Source of the DNA: Albirhodobacter sp042466415
GTDB lineage: Bacteria; Pseudomonadota; Alphaproteobacteria; Rhodobacterales; Rhodobacteraceae
Direction of reading: 5' to 3'
DNA: 64,000 nt
NCBI RefSeq assembly: GCF_042466415.1
Contig: NZ_JAXHCH010000002.1
Span: 558,001-622,000, forward strand
Shown: positions 43,497 through 51,217 of the stretch, one piece after another
How the letters are laid out: every line of letters begins with the position of its first letter
Numbering within the stretch: the stretch's first letter is position 1
The notes under the pieces: generated by a model
What the model was told of the DNA's origin: nothing
Seen by the model: only the letters and a program-made list of their open reading frames with translations
Databases searched by the model: none
Position numbers and translations under genes: made by a program

Positions 43497-43653
43497 TGGC
43501 TTCTCCCGCGATGTGCAGTGGCTCCCTCGGGCGGGTTCAGATGCGTGCTGCCCCGTCCAAGGTTACGATTCCGTCACCCTGCGCGATCGGGCGCAGTGCC
43601 GCGAGGAAACAAGGTTTCCGCGCATAGGGGCCATTACGGGAGCCGATTGGTGG

Positions 43654-43962
43654 TTAGTCCTTTGTTCCCTTCTGAATGGTGCCAAGGATTTCATCCAGGA
43701 GCGTCAGTTGGCGCGGGTCAATGCGGGCATCTGCAGTGCGCAGGCCGTTTTTGATTTGCGGGTTGCGGGCCGGTTTGGGCAGGTCGGCCACGTTGATCGC
43801 GAGCGGGTGGCAGCCAAGCGTTGCCGCAACCAACTGGCGGGACATGCCGCTGTTCAGCAGGTGTCGCGCGGTGAGTTGTTCGTCGTCTGTGAGTTTTCGG
43901 GTTCGGATCTCGGTGATGTCATTGATCAAAACCCCTGTGAGGGGGTGCGGAATAGCAGTCAT
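43654..43962 (-). CDS. Hypothetical protein with helix-turn-helix-like segment
   Basis: 102 aa. LTDDEQLTARHLLNSGMSRQLVAATLGCHPLAIN resembles a helix-turn-helix of recombinase type; RIDPRQLTLLDEILG near the end is helical. AAAGG lies 7 nt before ATG 43962. With the 84-aa gene it forms a leftward island; its promoter must lie in 43963-44105, divergent from the next gene. Confidence 0.6.
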   Translation of the reverse strand: MTAIPHPLTGVLINDITEIRTRKLTDDEQLTARHLLNSGMSRQLVAATLGCHPLAINVADLPKPARNPQIKNGLRTADARIDPRQLTLLDEILGTIQKGTKD

Positions 43963-44105
43963 GTTTATGCCTTTCAGTTGCGTGACTGCTGGGGTGAGGG
44001 CGGTGTCACGCTCTCATCCAGCGGGGGGTGGTGGAATCTGTTCTCCATCCCCCGATCACTTTACGCGCAAAGCGCGATGCGTCTAGCCTGCGCAAGGGGC
44101 CTTCT

Positions 44106-44549
44106 ATGAGCAACATTTTAGACACGATGCACCTGCATATGCGGGCGCTGGTGATGCGGATCGGTTGCTATGACGCGGCGGCGGAGACGATCTCGGCGCG
44201 GTTCGGGCGCGGTGTTGCTAAGGGCACGATTTCCAAGCTGATGGCCGGCGCTTTGGATTGGCGGCTGGTCGATGTGATTGCGATCGAGGATGCGCTCGGC
44301 TGGTTCCCTGTAACGCGCGCATTGGCGCAGCGGATGGCGGCGCATGATGCGGGGCGGGCGGTTCCGATTGTTGAGCATGCGGGCGAGATTTGCCGCGAGG
44401 CGGGCGAGGCCGTGGCCGCGCTGTTGTCGGCATCGCAAAGCGCACGCGGGCAGGATTATGCGCAGGCCGTCAAGGAAATGCAGGATGTGGTTTTGGTAGC
44501 GCAGCGGGCGATTGTCACGCTGCAAAACCGGATGGAGGAAGCGGAATGA
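44106..44549 (+). CDS. Helix-turn-helix phage protein
   Basis: 147 aa. MRIGCYDAAAETISARFGRGVAKGTISKLMAGALDWRLVDVIAIEDALG is a DNA-binding pattern like those of CII/YdaS-type phage regulators; the C-terminal half is a long helix that may oligomerise. AAGGGG lies 6 nt before ATG 44106. First gene of an ATGA-linked rightward run of four genes. Confidence 0.65.
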   Translation: MSNILDTMHLHMRALVMRIGCYDAAAETISARFGRGVAKGTISKLMAGALDWRLVDVIAIEDALGWFPVTRALAQRMAAHDAGRAVPIVEHAGEICREAGEAVAALLSASQSARGQDYAQAVKEMQDVVLVAQRAIVTLQNRMEEAE

Positions 44550-44821
44550 GCGACGTTTTTACCATGGTCAGTTCTGAGCGGATCGACGGGTTCATCCACG
44601 GCGCGCGGCGGGTTTTGACGTGTAGCGGCGTGGCGCTGGCGCGGAGCTGGCCGTGCGAGATCGTCGAGGAAACCGCGGCAATCACCCGCTTGGCACATCG
44701 CCGCGGCGAGTATTTCACCATTCCGACGATGCGTTTCGTCGATGAGATCATGGCGCGGCACGGGGTCGATGTGATCGCAGCCTATCATCACGCCGTGCGC
44801 GGCATGCCGGAGGACGTTTGA
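44546..44821 (+). CDS. Hypothetical phage protein
   Basis: 91 aa (SSERIDGFIHGARRVLTCSGVALARSWPCEIVEETAAITRLAHRRGE). ATGA overlap with the gene before and TGATG with the next one. No family recognised. Confidence 0.6.
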   Translation: MSDVFTMVSSERIDGFIHGARRVLTCSGVALARSWPCEIVEETAAITRLAHRRGEYFTIPTMRFVDEIMARHGVDVIAAYHHAVRGMPEDV

Positions 44822-45489
44822 TGTCGAAACAAGGGACCTCAAAGATGATCACCATTCGCGGCGTCACTTACGCCAATGCGGTTGATGCGGCGGCGGCGCT
44901 TGGCGTCGTGCGGGACACGATCATCAAGGCGAAGCGGCTAGGGCGGCTTGAGACCGTTGGTCTAAAGCGGCGCTACAAGGATTTTGAGATCAACGGAAAG
45001 ACCTTCGCCAGCTTGCGCGCTGCGGCCAAGTTTTACGGGGTTTGCGAGGGTCGGATCGAGCAAGCTGTGCGCGCGGGCAAGACCGGCGCGCTCGGCACGC
45101 GCAAGCGCCCGAGCGAGATGCAGGTCAGCGTGCGCGGCCGCGTGTTCAAGGATGCGCAAGCGGCGGCGGATGCCTTTGGCGTTGGACGATCGGCGATCTA
45201 TGCCGCGATTTGCCAAGGCCGGATCGATCGCCTCGGTTTGCCTGTGCAATACGGGCTGAACAACACGCGGCCATTTTCCGCAGGCGGATACAGCTGGCCA
45301 TCCGAGGCGGCGGCATGCCGTGATCTCGGTCTGCGCCGCGAATTTATCTGCCGGATGCGCAAGCGGAATAGTGAGCGGATGCGGGCACGTCTGGTGGCAG
45401 CGCTGATGCAGTTCACCGCCGCGCGGGATGCGCAGGCGCGCAAGGAACGCCTTGCCGCGATTGATCGACAAGAGAGGGATGCAGCATGA
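44821..45489 (+). CDS. Protein with four tandem helix-turn-helix-like repeats
   Basis: 222 aa made of four repeats of about 40-50 residues (10-48, 55-92, 102-140, 152-186). Each has a beta-like start (ITIRGVTYAN, FEINGKTFAS, VSVRGRVFKD, FSAGGYSWPS), an AAAALGV-type helix, a turn and a second helix ending in GRL/GRIDRLGL. The unit resembles NUMOD1-like DNA-binding modules of homing endonucleases, yet no nuclease domain follows. A sequence-specific DNA-binding role in replication or control is inferred. ATGA overlap with the replication gene. Confidence 0.7.
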   Translation: MSKQGTSKMITIRGVTYANAVDAAAALGVVRDTIIKAKRLGRLETVGLKRRYKDFEINGKTFASLRAAAKFYGVCEGRIEQAVRAGKTGALGTRKRPSEMQVSVRGRVFKDAQAAADAFGVGRSAIYAAICQGRIDRLGLPVQYGLNNTRPFSAGGYSWPSEAAACRDLGLRREFICRMRKRNSERMRARLVAALMQFTAARDAQARKERLAAIDRQERDAA

Positions 45490-46118
45490 GTTTTGTGCAA
45501 CGTGCGGCGGCTTTGGTCGCCACCGATGATATCCCTGAATACCCGTTGGGCGATATTCGGCTAGAGGGGCATTTCTTCGTCGCGTGGCATCACAGCCGCT
45601 GGCTGAATTCAACGATGCATCTCATGGCGACCTATGAGGTGCAGGGGCTTGCGCGCGCTCTATTCGATATCGCGCAGGTGCAATGCCCGACCGGCACCTT
45701 GCCCACGGATGATCTGCAACTCGCGCGGTTGCTGCGGTTCGATGCGGCACGGTTCAAGGAATTGCGGTCGATGGAATATGGCCCGTTGCGCGGATGGGTG
45801 CCCTGTATCTGTGGCGCAGAAGTGCGGCTGATGCATCCGATCGTCGTCTCGGTGTTGGAGGATGCGATGGCTCGGCGCGAGGCGCGTGAGGCAGCAAATA
45901 CGGAGAAGGCCGTCGCGCAACGGATCAAGCGTCTGCGCGAAGCGCTTGCCCAACTGGGTTTGGATCGCGGTGTCTTGCAAGACCAGCGCCTGATTGAGCG
46001 CATGGATATGTGGCTATTGGAGCACCGCCCAGGTCAGCGGCGGGCGGCGTCCTATGAGGCTGTGGTGATGCATGCGAGCCATTCGGGTTGGTACGGCGAA
46101 GGGCGGCGCAGAGACTAG
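45486..46118 (+). CDS. DUF1376-like phage replication protein
   Basis: 210 aa. The N-terminal half (HLMATYEVQGLARALFDIAQVQCPTGTLPTDDLQLARLL) follows the DUF1376 pattern common in phage replication initiators; the C-terminal half is basic and helical. A run of 12-bp repeats and an A-rich stretch lie immediately after it, as in lambda O/ori. Initiator function is inferred from this context. Confidence 0.6.
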   Translation: MSFVQRAAALVATDDIPEYPLGDIRLEGHFFVAWHHSRWLNSTMHLMATYEVQGLARALFDIAQVQCPTGTLPTDDLQLARLLRFDAARFKELRSMEYGPLRGWVPCICGAEVRLMHPIVVSVLEDAMARREAREAANTEKAVAQRIKRLREALAQLGLDRGVLQDQRLIERMDMWLLEHRPGQRRAASYEAVVMHASHSGWYGEGRRRD

Positions 46119-46121
46119 TGC

Positions 46122-46250
46122 GGAACTGTTCCGAACTTGTGGAAACACAGATTGGAACTGTTCCGGAACGTGGAAACACAAGTTGGAACAACTCCGCACG
46201 GATTGGAACTGTTCTGCACTAAAGGAAAGAAAAGAAAAGAATAAAAAAGA
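46122..46250. repeat. Iteron array and A-rich region, candidate replication origin
   Basis: Four copies of GGAACTGTTCCG or close variants at 46122, 46154, 46185 (GGAACAACTCCG) and 46205 (GGAACTGTTCTG); the first two are in 31-32-base units that also share GTGGAAACACA. Each iteron is itself nearly palindromic. An A/G-rich stretch (46220-46255, AAAGAAAAGAATAAAAAAGA) follows and could be the unwinding element. Confidence 0.65.
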
Positions 46251-46334
46251 AAACTTTGCGCAGCGGGAACAGAAACGGCGGCTGTGCTTGTGGATAAGTC
46301 GGATTTGCTTGGGAATTAAGAAAGGGGTTTGGCG

Positions 46335-46904
46335 ATGGACAGTGCAGAGCAGGCCGAGGGCGAGAAGCGTGTGAGACGTGTATTGATCGATCCGTTGTTG
46401 CGGCGCGGTCTGGCAAAGCCAAGCAGCCTGACCAAGGCGCAGTTTGACGCCAGCATTGAAGATCTTTGCGAGCGTCTGGCCTACATGACCGAAACGAGCT
46501 TGGCCGCGTTGGAGGAGCAGGTTGCGGCCGCGCCTGCCGGCAAGGATCGGGACCGGCTCCCGATCGCGAATGTCATCTTGGAGTGGGCGGGCCAGATCCA
46601 GCCGCCTGTGGATGACGCCTCGCCCTTGATCCGTGCCGTGTTTGCCAATGCGCTCGGGCAAGATGCGCTCGCGGGTGGGTGGGCCCCTGAGCTGCTGATC
46701 GAAGTGCGCAAGGCGCGGCGTTGGCCGGGATCATTCGTGGTGACACAAGTCAAAGACCGGGCGCGCGATGCTGTGCGCCAGCTGGAGGATCTCGATCGCG
46801 CTTTGTCACGCGGCGATGAGTTGTCGATCGACAAGGCGCGCTGGCGGGCAGGGCGTTTGGCGATGATCGAGAAATGCCGACAGATCGCTGCGCTGTCTGC
46901 ATGA
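46335..46904 (+). CDS. Hypothetical phage protein downstream of origin
   Basis: 189 aa helical soluble protein (LTKAQFDASIEDLCERLAYMTETSLAALEEQV; WPGSFVVTQVKDRARDAVRQLEDLDRALSRGDELS). AAGGGG lies about 8 nt before ATG 46335. The next gene overlaps by ATGA. In the place of lambda P, but no helicase-loader motif is visible. Confidence 0.65.
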   Translation: MDSAEQAEGEKRVRRVLIDPLLRRGLAKPSSLTKAQFDASIEDLCERLAYMTETSLAALEEQVAAAPAGKDRDRLPIANVILEWAGQIQPPVDDASPLIRAVFANALGQDALAGGWAPELLIEVRKARRWPGSFVVTQVKDRARDAVRQLEDLDRALSRGDELSIDKARWRAGRLAMIEKCRQIAALSA

Positions 46905-47614
46905 CGGACACAACATTGGAAATGGGGCTGGGCATGAAACATACGGTATTTGACGGGCAGGGCGGCTTTGCGGGACAAGCGCGTAGCGTGAAGCCGCTGA
47001 TCGCGCGGCATAGTCGCGCCGGACTGCGCGAGATCTCGGTGCAGCATCTTTTGGAATGGGCGTTTGGCGTCGAGCATGTTGAGCTTTCGCATCCCGATGA
47101 GCTGGCGCCGGTACCTGTTGGAATGGGGATGGAGTGGCGACTCATCGAGCAGGCGAAACTAGGGTGCCGCGTGGACGGCGGCGGGCGCTCGCATGCCCAT
47201 GAAGATGCCGAGACCGTCGCGAATGTAGTGGCGAGCATCGCGAAATGGAGCGGCGATTGGACGATGGCGCTTCGCATCGCAGATCTAGCACGCAGCGGGC
47301 AGGTGCCCGACTGGTGCAAGGATGAGCGGCCCCGTTGTATCCCCCGCAGTTGGACGCAAAATCAGTATGGCGATCATGCTGCGACTGCCGTGGCAGAAAC
47401 GATCACACAGGTTTCGCGTGGCAAAGAGGTCAAGTTCGAGGTCAAATACTGTCCTGTGACCTACTCGCCTTCGGCGGCGCATATCTCTGCGAAGCGGCGC
47501 GACTATCTAGCGTGGTATGGCGCGTTGTTGGAAATCGCGTCTTTGCTGCGTGGGGCGGGGCTTGTTGCGTATACGCTGAATGACGTGATGCCGCCGATGA
47601 CGCCTTGGCGATGA
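46901..47614 (+). CDS. Hypothetical early/late-switch protein at Q position
   Basis: 237 aa, no secure family. Contains YGDHAATAVAETITQV and a C-terminal helix LLEIASLLRGAGLVAYTL ending in PPMTPWR. It is the last gene before the cargo region and late genes, where lambda carries Q; antitermination is only inferred. A second copy of its C-terminus survives as a fragment at 48729-48860. Confidence 0.65.
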   Translation: MTDTTLEMGLGMKHTVFDGQGGFAGQARSVKPLIARHSRAGLREISVQHLLEWAFGVEHVELSHPDELAPVPVGMGMEWRLIEQAKLGCRVDGGGRSHAHEDAETVANVVASIAKWSGDWTMALRIADLARSGQVPDWCKDERPRCIPRSWTQNQYGDHAATAVAETITQVSRGKEVKFEVKYCPVTYSPSAAHISAKRRDYLAWYGALLEIASLLRGAGLVAYTLNDVMPPMTPWR

Positions 47615-47759
47615 CAACTTTTCATGAAGCGCTAATGTAAAATTTTGGATCTAAGTTCATGAAACCATTGATTTTAGTGTGTGATCTCAGCTACTGAGAA
47701 AAGAGATTTGTGGCCGGAATACATTTGTCAAGCAGACCAGGTACATTAGGAATAATAAA

Positions 47760-48518
47760 ATGATTGAAGCAAACTCAATTGAGAAGAAAGAACATAGAAA
47801 AACCAAGCGTTTGTCGCGGGTCAAAGAACGCATTCAGCACATAAAGGATGCGGCCAACAGCTTAAAGAAAGCACCAATCCTATCTCTTCTCATTGCCGGC
47901 GTAATGTCGGCGGTTGTGTTTTTGATTGAGCAAGTCGGGTCGTCGTTCTATGACGCTTACAAGCCAGACATACTAAGAAGTGAGGCCGAAGCCCTCAACG
48001 ACAGTCTGCTAGCAAAGAGTGAAAGTATCGACAAAAGTGTCAAAGAGATTACGGATTTGATCAAAGCGATTGATTCCGGCGACACGATGGATACCGCCCT
48101 TCTTAAAGGCGAAATGGAGAAGCTGCTCGAAGGCATCAATGGAATTAAGCCTGACCTCTCAGAAGTTGTGAGCATGCGCCGTGACTTATTCTTAGTCGCT
48201 GCTAGACAAAAAACGCATGATATTTCTGTCGCGGGGATGTCACCAAATGCAGACGCCGTGATTAGAATGAACGATGGTGTTACCATATGCGACGAGCGCT
48301 ATACCGTGGCGATTTCGAATTCGGGTAACCCAGACACAACTAATCCTTACGTTGGTCTAACGTCGCCTTCGGGAGAGTTCAGCCGCGACGTGAACATGAG
48401 AATTGGGGATAGTATTCAGATCGACGACGATTTTGGTCGTGTTACAGTTGCATACATGCGAAGTGAAGAATTGAGCGGGGAGAGGCTATACGGCTTCAAT
48501 TATACCTGTCCCTCGTAA
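47760..48518 (+). CDS. Cargo membrane protein with coiled coil
   Basis: 252 aa. Basic N-terminus, one membrane segment near residues 39-58 (PILSLLIAGVMSAVVFLIEQVG), a helical coiled-coil part (about 75-130, ALNDSLLAKSESIDKSVKEITDLIKAID) and a beta-rich C-terminal domain. The DNA is clearly richer in A/T than phage neighbours and the gene has its own upstream region, so it is a probable moron expressed in the lysogen. Superinfection exclusion is one possibility; nothing shows it directly. Confidence 0.65.
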   Translation: MIEANSIEKKEHRKTKRLSRVKERIQHIKDAANSLKKAPILSLLIAGVMSAVVFLIEQVGSSFYDAYKPDILRSEAEALNDSLLAKSESIDKSVKEITDLIKAIDSGDTMDTALLKGEMEKLLEGINGIKPDLSEVVSMRRDLFLVAARQKTHDISVAGMSPNADAVIRMNDGVTICDERYTVAISNSGNPDTTNPYVGLTSPSGEFSRDVNMRIGDSIQIDDDFGRVTVAYMRSEELSGERLYGFNYTCPS

Positions 48519-48638
48519 AGGGTTTGACGCTTCAATGGGTTCACTAGTGGCGCGCTTGATGAAACGAAAATTGCTAAAGGTCGCTCAGTCCATTCAAAAA
48601 CCTGTTTGATGAATTCTAGGCACCTTTTCTGCATCCCC

Positions 48639-48680
48639 GCAGACGAATTCCGCCCGCAAGTCAGAGCTTATCTTGCGGGC
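48639..48680 (+). terminator. Cargo-locus junction copy 1 with terminator hairpin
   Basis: A 27-base stretch (48639-48665, starting GCAGACGAATTCCGCCCGCA) matches 50284-50310 at 26 of 27 positions. It forms a hairpin, GCCCGCAAG (48652-48660) / CTTGCGGGC (48672-48680). Similarity to the second copy continues to an ATGTTCCACTT resembling the start of the 50354 gene. Confidence 0.75.
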
Positions 48681-48728
48681 GTTGTCATACCCACCATGCG
48701 GTGATGATGATGTTCCACTTAAGTGTTG

Positions 48729-48860
48729 ATGTTACTTGAGATCGAATCGTTGCTGCGGGGCTATGGGTTCGTCGCCCATGTGCTGAGCGATGCAATGGGT
48801 CGGATGATGCCTTGGGGGTCATTTCGCGCGTTGATCAGGCATCGTAAAAAATCGCCATAA
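48729..48860 (+). pseudogene. C-terminal remnant of the Q-position gene
   Basis: 43 codons that open with LLEIESLLRGYGFVAHVLSD and include a later MMPW. Aligned to the end of the 46901-47614 product, 18 of 28 residues agree (LLEI.SLLRG.G.VA..L.D.M..M.PW). The upstream three quarters of the gene are missing. A relic of a related gene brought in or left by recombination. Confidence 0.7.
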
Positions 48861-49051
48861 GGGCACTGTCATGTTTTATTCGAACTAGACGACGGTGCTC
48901 TCACTTTCGAAGTCGCGATCTTTTCTGATCTTAGGACGTACCTGAATCACACTTAAACCTATGGCCCGTCATGTTTCTGCCACTTTGGGCGGGTCATCCT
49001 GCGGGTATTCAAAGATCATTTTTATAAAATAGCATTTCAGAGGTGGCGGTT
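48861..49051. other. Non-coding stretch before acyltransferase gene
   Basis: No gene seen. AT-rich parts at 48870-48900 and 49010-49035 may hold the cargo gene's own promoter. Confidence 0.4.
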
Positions 49052-50254
49052 GTGCGGCTAAATCAAATTGATGGGGCTCGAGGTTTCTTTCTTCTGAGTA
49101 TGATGCTCGGCCACTTGGCAAGCTTCATTCCGAGCCACGTTGGACGTCTCACGCATCACAGCAACGGGTTCGTTGATTCCGCGCAAGGTTTCGTGACTAT
49201 TTCTGGCATTGTAATTGGCTTGGTTTTTGGCAGGCGGCTCTTGCACGATGAGGTAGGGGTGGTGCGCCGAAAGCTCCTATCGCGCATTGGCGTGCTATGG
49301 CGCTGGCAAGTGTTCCTGCTTGCGTCCGTCATCGTAATTTCAGCTTGCCTGCCAAACGTTCCTACGGCCATCGCTGCACAGGCGGGAGACATGCCTTGGT
49401 TGACGGCCCTGCTGGGAGCCACGCTTATCTCGGGCCCAGTTTTCGTAGACATTCTTCCTATGTATCTGATCTTTATGGTGTTCACGCCCGCAGCGCTGGT
49501 CGCGATGAATCGTGGGCAATGGGCACGTGTTGCGGCAGTTTCGTTGATGGCTTGGGCTCTAGGGCAAACAAACATACCAGAAATAGCTTTAAGAGCATTC
49601 TTTGATCAAACTGGACTTGTCGATCAAGGTGCTTACGTTGCTCTCTATTTCAATCGTCTGGGTTGGCAAGTGCTATATTTTGCCGGTCTGGCGGGGGGCT
49701 TCTTGATGGCACAGAACCGTCTATCATTGGGGTTCATGCATGGCGTGATTGGTCGAAACCTCGCACTAGCTAGTATTCTGCTCGCAATTGTGTTCTTCGC
49801 ATTACCTCGATTGGTTGCGTATGGTGGCCTCGAAGTTGAAACAAACAACTTCCTTTTTTCCCTCTTTGATCGCCAAAGTATGACGCCGCTACGCATTGCT
49901 GTTTTTGCCGCGCATTTCTATCTCGCTCTTTGGATTTTGATTGTGGCACCTACTGCTCGTGCGCGGTGGATGCGTAGCCTTTCGCATAAGCTGAACGCCC
50001 TCCTGACCTGGAGACCGTTAGTACTTCTGGGACAGCACTCACTGCCCGTCTATGCTTGGCATGTACTGCTTTGTTATCTTCTTGCGATCTTCGCGGCGAC
50101 AGGCTTAAACGCTGCTCCTTGGTTTATCCGTGAAGTTGTGGCGGTGCTAACAGCACTTACGCTTTTTGTGCCGGCGATATTCCACGCTCAGTTTCAGCGA
50201 TACGTCCGCGTCTCGCGGCCCGTTCATAGCTTTGCGGCGCGAAAATCCATTTGA
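49052..50254 (+). CDS. OpgC-like membrane acyltransferase (cargo)
   Basis: 400-aa integral membrane protein with about 10 hydrophobic segments. N-terminus RLNQIDGARGFFLLSMMLGHL and late GQHSLPVYAWHVLLCYLLAIF match the OpgC family, which adds succinyl or acyl groups to periplasmic glucans or other surface glycans. In a prophage it likely alters the host envelope (lysogenic conversion). Start GTG 49052 is preferred, with AGAGG about 8 nt upstream; GTG 49043 is possible. Base use is A/T-richer than in structural genes, and it is bracketed by duplicated junctions. Confidence 0.82.
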   Translation: MRLNQIDGARGFFLLSMMLGHLASFIPSHVGRLTHHSNGFVDSAQGFVTISGIVIGLVFGRRLLHDEVGVVRRKLLSRIGVLWRWQVFLLASVIVISACLPNVPTAIAAQAGDMPWLTALLGATLISGPVFVDILPMYLIFMVFTPAALVAMNRGQWARVAAVSLMAWALGQTNIPEIALRAFFDQTGLVDQGAYVALYFNRLGWQVLYFAGLAGGFLMAQNRLSLGFMHGVIGRNLALASILLAIVFFALPRLVAYGGLEVETNNFLFSLFDRQSMTPLRIAVFAAHFYLALWILIVAPTARARWMRSLSHKLNALLTWRPLVLLGQHSLPVYAWHVLLCYLLAIFAATGLNAAPWFIREVVAVLTALTLFVPAIFHAQFQRYVRVSRPVHSFAARKSI

Positions 50255-50283
50255 CAAAAAGTGCCCCCCTTGTCAGATTGCCA

Positions 50284-50329
50284 GCAGACGAATTCCGCCC
50301 GCAGGTCAGATAGACCTTGCGGGCTTTTT
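50284..50329 (+). terminator. Cargo-locus junction copy 2 with terminator
   Basis: Second copy of the 27-base junction (50284-50310). Hairpin CCCGCAGGTC (50298-50307) / GACC-TTGCGGG (50313-50323, one bulged T) followed by TTTTT (50325-50329): a good intrinsic terminator for the cargo genes. Confidence 0.8.
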
Positions 50330-50353
50330 CATATCCGGCGCTTGAGGTGCGGA

Positions 50354-51076
50354 ATGTTTCACTTGCAAATCAACCGTTCACAGTTTGACCGTGCGCTTGA
50401 GGGCGTTTCCGAAAAGCGGATGCCATGGGCGGCGGCGAATGCGTTGAACGATACCGCCAAGGATGTGCTGACCTATATGCAAGATCGGATGGAGGTCGTG
50501 TTCGATCGTCCGACGCGGTTTACCAAGAACGCTTTCATGGTCTGGAAGGCCAATCCGCGAAACATGACGGCGGCCGTGCAGGAACGTAACTCGGTTGGAC
50601 CTCGGCACTTCCTCAAGGTTCAAGAGCGGGGCGGGTCTCGCGGCCAGACGGGTTTGGAAGGTCTGCTCTCATCGCGCTTGGCCTATTCCGGCGTTCTCGC
50701 CGCGGCGATCCCGGCGGACGGGGCGAAGTTGGACGCGTTTGGCAACTGGTCAAAGGGCGAGCGCAACCAGGTCCTCTCGGCGTTGGGTGCGCAGCGCGAT
50801 ACGCGGAGCAATGCCACGGATGCCTCGCGCAAACGTGAGAAGAACCGCGCGAGTTACTTCGTGCCCAAGCATGGGCTGACGCCCGGCGTGTATCGTCGCG
50901 AGACGAACGGCGCGCTCAATATCGTGCTGGCCTTCGTTGATCACGCGCCGGTCTATGAGAAGCGCCTTGGGTTCTATGACGGTGCGGGCGAGGTGTTCGA
51001 GGAACGCTTGCCAATTAATTTGCGAGCGTCGTTGGAAAAGGAGCTGGCGAAAGCGGCTCTGAAGGCGGGCAGGTAA
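50354..51076 (+). CDS. Phage protein before cos-like array, minor-tail-like
   Basis: 240 aa, basic (FHLQINRSQFDRALEGVSEKRMPWAAANALNDTAKDVLTYM; RFTKNAFMVWKANPRNMTAAVQER). The start pattern and basic composition recall gpZ-like minor tail proteins, but no family is certain. GAGG lies 6 nt before ATG 50354. If cos lies just after it, this gene is at the far right end of the linear virion genome. Confidence 0.55.
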   Translation: MFHLQINRSQFDRALEGVSEKRMPWAAANALNDTAKDVLTYMQDRMEVVFDRPTRFTKNAFMVWKANPRNMTAAVQERNSVGPRHFLKVQERGGSRGQTGLEGLLSSRLAYSGVLAAAIPADGAKLDAFGNWSKGERNQVLSALGAQRDTRSNATDASRKREKNRASYFVPKHGLTPGVYRRETNGALNIVLAFVDHAPVYEKRLGFYDGAGEVFEERLPINLRASLEKELAKAALKAGR

Positions 51077-51139
51077 GCGCGGGTCCTTCCCGAGCGGGTT
51101 TGCGTCACGGGTAATTCGCGCCCCGACTGTTCCGTGCCG

Positions 51140-51189
51140 CTTAACTTAACGCAAAGCCTTAACAACAGCGCTTAACTATCTGACTTAAC
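51140..51189. repeat. CTTAAC direct repeats at 13-base period, candidate cos/packaging site
   Basis: CTTAAC at 51145, 51158, 51171 and 51184, exactly 13 bases apart, plus an overlapping copy at 51140. The array ends 28 bases before the terS start, where lambda has cosB. The small terminase has an N-terminal helix-turn-helix that could bind it. Confidence 0.6.
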
Positions 51190-51217
51190 ATAGTTCGTGC
51201 GAGAAAGGGAGGTCGAC

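Noticed and set aside
43234..44109. 291-codon rightward frame across the leftward island
   Set aside because: Ser/Arg/Ala-rich translation typical of a non-coding frame; the leftward genes have ribosome binding sites and normal composition.
46072..46374. 100-codon frame across the iteron region
   Set aside because: Its repeated Trp/Cys pattern simply reflects the DNA repeats, and it runs through the A-rich stretch as Lys/Glu. Better explained as non-coding origin DNA.
48639..50310. Transposon flanked by direct repeats around the acyltransferase gene
   Set aside because: No transposase and no terminal inverted repeats. The direct repeats include a terminator and the start of a phage gene, which fits recombination between phages better.
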